Below, piece by piece: positions 1 to 5,262 of a stretch of 5,262 bases of DNA. A program made the translations under genes and the position numbers. A model generated the notes under the pieces. It saw only the letters and a list, made by a program, of their open reading frames with translations, made no database searches and was not told where the DNA came from. How positions within the stretch are numbered: position 1 is the stretch's first letter; every line of letters starts with the position of its first letter. The DNA comes from Betaproteobacteria bacterium UBA2293 (GTDB lineage Bacteria; Pseudomonadota; Gammaproteobacteria; Burkholderiales; Rhodocyclaceae): assembly GCA_002345845.1 (NCBI GenBank), contig DDWF01000333.1:1-5262 (forward strand), in the 5' to 3' direction.

Positions 1-1637
1 TCTGGCACATGCACCAGCCGGACTACCGCCACCCGGACAGCGGCGAATTCCTGCTGCCCTGGGTCTTCCTGCACGCGACCAAGGATTACACCGACATGGT
101 GGCGCATCTGGAGCGTCACCCGGGCATCCGCTGCACGGTCAATTTCGTACCGGTACTGCTCGACCAGATCGAGGATTACGCGGCGCAGTTCGCCGCCCGC
201 CAGTGGCGCGACCCACTGCTGCGCATCGCCGCCACTGCCGATGGCGACAGTCTGTCAGCCGACGACCGTGCCTGGCTGCTCGACATCGCCTTCCGCTGCC
301 ATGCGCCGACGATGCTCGAACCCTTCGCCCCCTACCGCCGCCTGCGCGACCTGCTCACCTTCGTCCGCGACAGCGATGGTCATGGCATGAGCTACCTGTC
401 CGGCACTTTCTATTCCGATCTGGCGACCTGGTACCTGCTCGCCTGGAGTGGCGAGAGCCTGCGCCGGGGCGGGCAGAATATTCCCCTGCTGATGGCCAAG
501 GGCGGCAACTTTTCCCCGGCAGAGCGCCAGGCGCTGCTGGCCGAACTGGGCGCCGCCGTCACCGACCTGATTCCGCGTTACCGCAAGCTGGCCGACAGTG
601 GCCAGATCGAGCTGAGTTGCACCCCGGGCAGCCATCCGCTGGCCCCGCTGCTGCTCGATTTCCACAGTGCCCGCGAAGCCTTGCCCGACTGCCCCCTGCC
701 CGCCGCGCCGGAATATCCCGGCGGACGATCGCGCGTGGCTGAGCATCTGACTGCCGCCCGCGACAGCCATACCCGCCGCTTCGGGACTGCGCCAGCCGGC
801 CTGTGGCCGGCCGAGGGAGCGCTGTCCACCGCCTTCCTGCAGCAGATCGCCGACGCCGGTTTTGCCTGGACGGCGAGCAGCCACGGCGTGCTGCGCCATT
901 CGGCCGGAGAAACGGCGCCGACGACGACGCCCTGGCGCCCACCCGAAGGCACGAGCGGCGACATCCTGCTCTTCTTTCGCAATGAGCGGCTGTCCGACCT
1001 GATCGGTTTCGAATACGCCAAGTGGCACGGTCGCGATGCCGCCCAGCACTTCATGACCGAGCTGAAGGCCATCCATCTGCAAGACGACGAGAATCTGATC
1101 CCGGTCTTCCTCGATGGCGAGAATGCCTGGGAGTACTACCCCTACAACGCCTGGTACTTCTTCTCCGACCTCTACGATGCGCTGGCGAGAAATCCGGCCA
1201 TCCGTACTGTCACGCTGTCCGAGGCGGCGGCACGCCACCGGACGCGCAGCCCCCGCCTACCGCGCCTGACCGCCGGCAGCTGGGTCTATGGCACGCTGTC
1301 GACCTGGGTCGGCCATGCCGACAAGAACCGCGCCTGGGAACTGCTCTGCGACGCCAAACAGTGCGCCGACCGTGCCCTCGACAGCGGCCGCCTGGACGCC
1401 ACCGCCTGCCACGAAGTCCTGCGCCGTCTGGCCGTCTGCGAAAGCTCCGACTGGTTCTGGTGGCTCGGCGATTACAACTCACCGGAAGCGGTCGCCAGTT
1501 TCGACCTGCTCTTCCGCCAGAACCTCCAGTCCCTCTACCGCCTGCTCGGCCTGCCGGCCCCGGCCAGCCTCGACCACCCGATCAGCAAGGGCGGCGGTAC
1601 CCCGGAAAGCGGCGGCACCATGCGCCGCGCCAACTAA
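1..1637 (+). CDS. GH57 glycoside hydrolase, alpha-amylase type (COG1449), 5' partial
   Basis: Retaining alpha-glucan hydrolase of family GH57, probably acting on alpha-1,4 and perhaps alpha-1,6 bonds of glycogen or maltodextrin. The reading frame is open to the left edge and reads WHMHQPDYR at bases 3-29, the usual GH57 N-terminal motif. The ATG at base 9 lies inside this motif, so the true start is upstream. Numbering from that Met: the second motif is GQIEL (198-202). The third is GLWPAEG (264-270), with Glu269 (bases 813-815) as likely nucleophile. The fourth is VFLDGENAWEYYP (366-378), with Asp369 (1113-1115) as likely acid/base. A C-terminal helical region follows with GSWVYGTLSTWVGH (423-436), NRAWELL (440-446) and SDWFWWLGDYN (480-490), as in COG1449 proteins. 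The tail (about 525-542) is Gly/Ser-rich and looks disordered. All catalytic residues are present. A signal peptide cannot be judged. Exact specificity (amylase, amylopullulanase or branching-point enzyme) cannot be settled from motifs. It lies 12 bases before the next GH57 gene. Confidence 0.9.
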   Translation, partial: WHMHQPDYRHPDSGEFLLPWVFLHATKDYTDMVAHLERHPGIRCTVNFVPVLLDQIEDYAAQFAARQWRDPLLRIAATADGDSLSADDRAWLLDIAFRCHAPTMLEPFAPYRRLRDLLTFVRDSDGHGMSYLSGTFYSDLATWYLLAWSGESLRRGGQNIPLLMAKGGNFSPAERQALLAELGAAVTDLIPRYRKLADSGQIELSCTPGSHPLAPLLLDFHSAREALPDCPLPAAPEYPGGRSRVAEHLTAARDSHTRRFGTAPAGLWPAEGALSTAFLQQIADAGFAWTASSHGVLRHSAGETAPTTTPWRPPEGTSGDILLFFRNERLSDLIGFEYAKWHGRDAAQHFMTELKAIHLQDDENLIPVFLDGENAWEYYPYNAWYFFSDLYDALARNPAIRTVTLSEAAARHRTRSPRLPRLTAGSWVYGTLSTWVGHADKNRAWELLCDAKQCADRALDSGRLDATACHEVLRRLAVCESSDWFWWLGDYNSPEAVASFDLLFRQNLQSLYRLLGLPAPASLDHPISKGGGTPESGGTMRRAN

Positions 1638-1649
1638 AAGCGAACTGCC
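1638..1649 (+). other. 12-base intergenic gap within operon
   Basis: The two GH57 genes are separated by only 12 bases after the TAA stop (1635-1637). The gap holds no recognisable promoter, terminator or strong Shine-Dalgarno sequence, so both genes are most likely read from one transcript starting upstream of the window. Confidence 0.75.
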
Positions 1650-3629
1650 ATGACCCGCCCCGTCACTCTGCTCCTCGGCGTCCATGCCCACCAACCGGTG
1701 GGCAATTTCCCGGAGGTCATCGAGGATGCCCATCAACGCTGCTACAAGCCATTCCTCGAAACCCTGCACGCCTATCCGGAGTTCCGTTTCGCCGCCCACT
1801 TTTCCGGCTGGCTGCTCGACTGGCTGCGTGAACACCACCCAGCCGACATGGAACTGCTGGCGGCCATGGTCCGCCGTGGCCAGGTCGAACTGTTCAGCTC
1901 CGGCGACACCGAGCCGGTGCTGGCCGCCATCCCGCAACGCGACCGGGTCGGCCAGTTGCAGACGCTGAACGACAAACTGGCCGCCTGGACCGGCAGCCGC
2001 CCGAGCGGCGCCTGGCTGACCGAGCGCGTCTGGGACTCCTCGGTCGTGCCAGCGCTGGCGGCGACCGGCATCGGCTACGTCACCGTCGACGATTACCATT
2101 TCTTCTGCACCGGCAAGACGGTTGCCGAACTGGATGGCTTCTTCAGCACCGAAGAAAGTGGCACCCGCCTCGACATCTTCCCGATCTCGGAAATCCTGCG
2201 TTACCGCGTGCCCTTCCATCCAGCGCACGAAGTCGTCGGCCACCTCGAACACCTGGCCGACCAGGGACAGTCTGCCGCGATCTATTTCGACGATATCGAG
2301 AAATTCGGCATCTGGCCGGAAACCTACGACTGGGTCTACACCCGCGGCTGGCTGCGGCTGTTCATCGAAGGCGTGCTGGCCAGCCCGAAGATTCGCACCG
2401 CCACCTACGCCGACTTCCATGCGCAACAGATGACGCGCGGCGTCGTTTACCTGCCGACCACGTCGTATCACGAAATGAACGAATGGACGCTGCCGATGCC
2501 GGCCGCCGGCATCTACTCCAGCCTGGTGGACAGCGAAAAGGCCGCCGGCAACGCCGAACGCCACCGCCCCTTCCTGCGCGGCGGCATCTGGCGCAACTTC
2601 CTGACGCGTTATCCGGAAGCCAACTGGCTGCACAAGCGCATGCTTGGCCTCTCCGCCCGCCTGGCCGAGATAGCCGAGCCGCCGCCGGCGCTGACCGCCG
2701 CCCTGTACCGCGCCCAGGCCAACGATGCCTACTGGCACGGCCTGTTCGGTGGCCTCTACCTGCCGCACCTGCGACGCGCCGTCTGGAACAACCTGATCGC
2801 CCTGGAAGCCGGCCTCGATCGGCTGCAGGCGCGTCCGGAGCTACAGGCAGCCGACATCGACCTCGACGGCCATACGGAATTTTTCGCCCACTCAGCCGCA
2901 TTGCAGGTAGTGGTCCGCGACGACGGCTTGGCCGCCGCCCACGAACTGAGCAGCTACCGCCTTGGCCACAATTTCGGCGACAGCCTGCGCCGCTATCACG
3001 AGCATTACCACGACCGCATCGCCGCTGGCCCACGCGAACATCAGGGCGAAGGCATTGCCTCGGCGCACGACATCGTCCGCTTCAAGCACCCGATCGACGC
3101 TGCCGACATCGTGCCCGATACCTTGCCACGCGCCCTGTTCATCGACCAGCTCGATGCCATCGCACTCACTGACTATCGTAGCGAAGGCGCTGCAGACCTG
3201 AGCTTTGTCCGCCCGGGCATCAGCAAGCGCTATGCCGTCACCGGCGACGGGCTGACCGTAGACTGGCAGTTCGCTGGCCTCGCGGGGTACCGCTTCAGCA
3301 CCGTGCTCAACCTGGCGATGCCCAGTTGCGACGGCTTCCTCGGCCGCTACGTGTTGGCCGACGGCAGCGTTCCGGGCGGTTTTGGCCAGGCCCTCGAACT
3401 CGCCGAAGCCACCCGCCTGCGACTGGCAGACGACGTCCTGGGCGGTCGCCTGACCCTGGAAGCCTCGTCGGCCATCACGATAAAATGCCGGCCTCATCAA
3501 ACGGTTTCGCAATCCGAGGCTGGCTTTGAGAAAATCATGCAATCGGCCGAAGTGCAGCTGTCCTGGATCATCCCCGACGACCATTGCCACCTGCACCTGC
3601 AATTAACCCTGGAATCCACCCAGCCATGA
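1650..3629 (+). CDS. GH57 4-alpha-glucanotransferase / alpha-amylase, T. litoralis type
   Basis: Likely cytoplasmic disproportionating enzyme that moves alpha-1,4-glucan segments between maltodextrins. Hydrolytic amylase activity is the alternative, since this subfamily contains both annotations. At 659 residues it is about the length of the Thermococcus litoralis enzyme. The five GH57 motifs are visible: VHAHQPVGNF (11-20), GQVELFSSGDTEPV (77-90), AWLTERVW (121-128), YFDDIEKFGIWP (212-223) and AQANDAYWHGLFGGLYLPHLR (355-375, split here as AQANDAYWH at 355-363 and GLFGGLYLPHLR at 364-375). By family alignment from memory, Glu125 (bases 2022-2024) is the nucleophile and Asp215 (2292-2294) the acid/base. 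The (beta/alpha)7 barrel occupies about 1-300. A helical segment follows with GGIWRNFLTRYPEANWLHKRM (311-331; key residues Trp314, Asn316, Lys329). The C-terminal beta-sandwich (DUF1925/DUF1926-like) runs from about 400 to 655. There is no signal peptide or membrane segment. The start is chosen because the first family motif follows within ten residues. No clear Shine-Dalgarno sequence precedes it. In motif four, Phe213 and Ile216 replace the His and Gly of the archaeal enzyme. Confidence 0.9.
   Translation: MTRPVTLLLGVHAHQPVGNFPEVIEDAHQRCYKPFLETLHAYPEFRFAAHFSGWLLDWLREHHPADMELLAAMVRRGQVELFSSGDTEPVLAAIPQRDRVGQLQTLNDKLAAWTGSRPSGAWLTERVWDSSVVPALAATGIGYVTVDDYHFFCTGKTVAELDGFFSTEESGTRLDIFPISEILRYRVPFHPAHEVVGHLEHLADQGQSAAIYFDDIEKFGIWPETYDWVYTRGWLRLFIEGVLASPKIRTATYADFHAQQMTRGVVYLPTTSYHEMNEWTLPMPAAGIYSSLVDSEKAAGNAERHRPFLRGGIWRNFLTRYPEANWLHKRMLGLSARLAEIAEPPPALTAALYRAQANDAYWHGLFGGLYLPHLRRAVWNNLIALEAGLDRLQARPELQAADIDLDGHTEFFAHSAALQVVVRDDGLAAAHELSSYRLGHNFGDSLRRYHEHYHDRIAAGPREHQGEGIASAHDIVRFKHPIDAADIVPDTLPRALFIDQLDAIALTDYRSEGAADLSFVRPGISKRYAVTGDGLTVDWQFAGLAGYRFSTVLNLAMPSCDGFLGRYVLADGSVPGGFGQALELAEATRLRLADDVLGGRLTLEASSAITIKCRPHQTVSQSEAGFEKIMQSAEVQLSWIIPDDHCHLHLQLTLESTQP
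3626..3629 (+). other. ATGA stop/start overlap
   Basis: The TGA stop of the glucanotransferase gene (3627-3629) shares bases with the ATG of the phosphorylase gene (3626-3628). Only a weak GGA (3611-3613) lies upstream as a possible ribosome-binding element. The phosphorylase is therefore probably translated by re-initiation after the glucanotransferase, which ties their expression together. The arrangement is seen directly; the coupling is inferred. Confidence 0.85.
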
Positions 3630-5262
3630 CCGGAACCGTCTACAAGATCGAAGTCAATCCGCAGATTCCGGAGCGCCTGGAACGGCTGGAGGAACTCGCC
3701 AGCAACCTCTGGTACAGCTGGGACCGGCCAACGCAGGGCCTGTTCGCCGGCCTCTCGCATCCGCTGTGGTCGGCGACCAACCACAACCCCAAGGCCTTCC
3801 TCAAGCGCGCCGACCAGAAGAGCCTCGAGGCGACGGCCGAGAATCCGGTTTTCCTCGCTGCCCTGAACCGCGTGCTGTCGGCCTACGACAGCTACCACGA
3901 GATGCCCAGCCTGGCTCATGTACACGGCCACCCGTTTCGTGACGACGACCTGATCGCCTACTTTTGCGCCGAGTTCGGTTTCCACGAGAGCCTGCCGATC
4001 TATTCCGGCGGCCTCGGCATTCTTGCCGGCGACCACTGCAAGGCGGCCAGCGACATGGGCCTGCCCTTCATCGGCGTCGGCCTGCTCTACCGCCAGGGCT
4101 ATTTCTCCCAGACGCTCGATGCCAATGGCCAACAACAGGCGACCTACGGCGATTCCGATTTCGATGACCTGCCGGTGTCGCCGGTCCTTGACGCCGACGG
4201 CCAGGAAGTGAAGGTCGCCGTCGATCTGCCGGGACGGACAGTCAAGGCCAAGGTATGGGAAGTCAAGGTCGGTCACGTCCGGCTGATCCTGCTCGACACC
4301 TGGCTACTGGAAAACTCCGCGCATGACCGCGAGATCACCCACCGCCTGTATGGCGGCGACAAGACGACGCGCATCGAGCAGGAGATCCTGCTCGGCGTCG
4401 GTGGCACCCGGGCACTGGGTCTGCTCGGCCTCAAACCGACGGTCTGGCACGTCAATGAAGGCCACGCTGCCTTCCTGATTCTCGAACGTATCCGCCATCT
4501 GGTCGGTGGCGGCCTGCCTTTCCCGGCAGCCCTCGAAGCCGTCGCCGCCAACGTCGTGTTCACCACACACACGCCCGTCCCGGCCGGGCACGATCATTTT
4601 CCTGAGGAAATGATCCGCCACTACTTCGCCGACTGGTGCCACGCCCTCGACATGGGTTGCGAGACGCTGATGGCCCTTGGTGCCGAGCCCGGCAAGAGCG
4701 ACTTCAACATGACCGCCCTGGCCCTGCGCGGCTCGCGCCACCACAATGGCGTCTCGCGCATCCATGGCGAGGTCTCGGCCAGCATCTGCCGCTACCTGTG
4801 GCCGCAGATCCTGCCGGTCGAGAACCCGATGGACTACGTCACCAACGGCGTACACCTGCCGACCTTCCTGGCCCCGGAGTGGTTCGAGACCTTTGAACGC
4901 TATCTCGGCATCGGCTGGCAGGAGCGCCAGACCGAGCCAGGCAACTGGCGCGGCATCGCTGAAATCCCCGATGCCACCTTCTGGAGCATCCGCCAGCAAC
5001 TCAAATCGAAGCTGCTGAAACTGGTGCGCGAGCGCATCCGCGCCCAGCACCACCGCAACCAGGGTTCGCCGGCCCATCTCGACCGACTACTCAAGTACGC
5101 CGACCCCGACAACCCGAACGTCCTGACCATCGGCTTCGCCCGCCGCTTCGCCACCTACAAGCGGGCGGCCCTGCTTTTCCAGGACCCGGAGTGGCTGCGC
5201 GAGATCATCTGCCAGAACGACCGGCCGGTACTTTTCCTCTTCGCCGGCAAGGCGCACCCGGC
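3626..5262 (+). CDS. glgP: alpha-glucan phosphorylase (GT35), 3' partial
   Basis: Pyridoxal-phosphate-dependent phosphorylase that releases glucose-1-phosphate from non-reducing ends of glycogen or maltodextrin in the cytoplasm. The frame is open from the ATG to the right edge: 545 full codons plus two bases. Members of this subfamily are roughly 830-870 residues, so about a third is missing. The N-terminal DUF3417 region shows IPERLERLEELASNLWYSW (14-32), the expected opening, and this supports the start. Next come FCAEFGFHESLPIYSGGLG (113-131) and LAGDHCKAASDMGLP (133-147), then VGLLYRQGYFSQ (151-162). WHVNEGHAAF (274-283) and FTTHTPVPAGHD (312-323) line the active-site region, YVTNGVHLPTF (404-414) follows, and IGFARRFATYKRA (502-514) with FAGKAHP (539-545) begins the second lobe. 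These mark the TIGR02094 bacterial/archaeal branch rather than the E. coli GlgP/MalP branch. The cofactor-binding lysine lies beyond the window. The start codon overlaps the upstream stop as ATGA, implying coupled translation. Confidence 0.95.
   Translation, partial: MTGTVYKIEVNPQIPERLERLEELASNLWYSWDRPTQGLFAGLSHPLWSATNHNPKAFLKRADQKSLEATAENPVFLAALNRVLSAYDSYHEMPSLAHVHGHPFRDDDLIAYFCAEFGFHESLPIYSGGLGILAGDHCKAASDMGLPFIGVGLLYRQGYFSQTLDANGQQQATYGDSDFDDLPVSPVLDADGQEVKVAVDLPGRTVKAKVWEVKVGHVRLILLDTWLLENSAHDREITHRLYGGDKTTRIEQEILLGVGGTRALGLLGLKPTVWHVNEGHAAFLILERIRHLVGGGLPFPAALEAVAANVVFTTHTPVPAGHDHFPEEMIRHYFADWCHALDMGCETLMALGAEPGKSDFNMTALALRGSRHHNGVSRIHGEVSASICRYLWPQILPVENPMDYVTNGVHLPTFLAPEWFETFERYLGIGWQERQTEPGNWRGIAEIPDATFWSIRQQLKSKLLKLVRERIRAQHHRNQGSPAHLDRLLKYADPDNPNVLTIGFARRFATYKRAALLFQDPEWLREIICQNDRPVLFLFAGKAHP

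Noticed and set aside
9..11. ATG at base 9 as the true start of the first gene
   Set aside because: In-frame codons before it (Trp, His) complete the conserved WHMHQP motif, so the frame continues upstream past the window edge.
795..811. Perfect 7-base inverted repeat with a 3-base loop (GCCGGCC / GGCCGGC), a terminator-like hairpin
   Set aside because: It sits inside the coding sequence of the GLWPAEG nucleophile motif and has no following T-run. It is explained by GC-rich codons.
255..1238. Antisense open frame of 327 codons opposite the first gene
   Set aside because: It shadows conserved catalytic-domain coding, and its Gly/Val/Gln-rich composition shows no recognisable domain.
1022..1831. 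Same-strand open frame of 269 codons in another frame, bridging genes one and two
   Set aside because: The product is rich in Arg and Pro as expected of an out-of-frame reading of GC-rich codons, and it overlaps conserved motifs of both GH57 proteins.
1479..2768. Long antisense open frame (429 codons) crossing the junction of the first two genes
   Set aside because: It lies opposite two strongly supported GH57 genes, resembles no family I know, and is typical of antisense frames in GC-rich DNA where stop codons are rare.
3497..5077. Antisense open frames of 259 (3497-4276) and 257 (4304-5077) codons opposite the phosphorylase
   Set aside because: The + strand frame encodes an unmistakable phosphorylase across the same bases. 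The antisense products have no recognisable motifs.

Overview
The window is fully coding on the + strand and carries three consecutive genes for alpha-1,4-glucan (glycogen/maltodextrin) metabolism. The DNA is GC-rich, with G or C at most third codon positions, and the genes are tightly packed. This suggests a high-GC Gram-negative bacterium. A betaproteobacterium of the Rhodocyclales type is my best guess, but it rests on composition and family resemblance only, with no phylogenetic marker in the window.

Layout: (1) positions 1-1637 hold the 3' part of a GH57 glycoside hydrolase of the COG1449 alpha-amylase type, whose start codon lies upstream of the window. (2) After a 12-base gap, positions 1650-3629 hold a complete 659-residue second GH57 enzyme. 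It resembles the Thermococcus litoralis 4-alpha-glucanotransferase along its whole length, including the C-terminal beta-sandwich region. (3) Positions 3626-5262 hold the first 545 codons of an alpha-glucan phosphorylase (GT35, TIGR02094/DUF3417 type). It overlaps the preceding gene by ATGA and runs off the right edge, so its pyridoxal-phosphate lysine region is not visible.

Together the genes look like one operon for cytoplasmic glucan turnover. In the inferred scheme, the first hydrolase trims or debranches glucan, the glucanotransferase redistributes short maltodextrins into longer chains, and the phosphorylase releases glucose-1-phosphate from those chains. No promoter, terminator, RNA gene, mobile element, CRISPR array or long intergenic stretch is visible. 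I found no sign of a novel system. The points worth a second look are the pairing of two divergent GH57 enzymes with a phosphorylase, and some unusual residues in otherwise conserved GH57 motifs.
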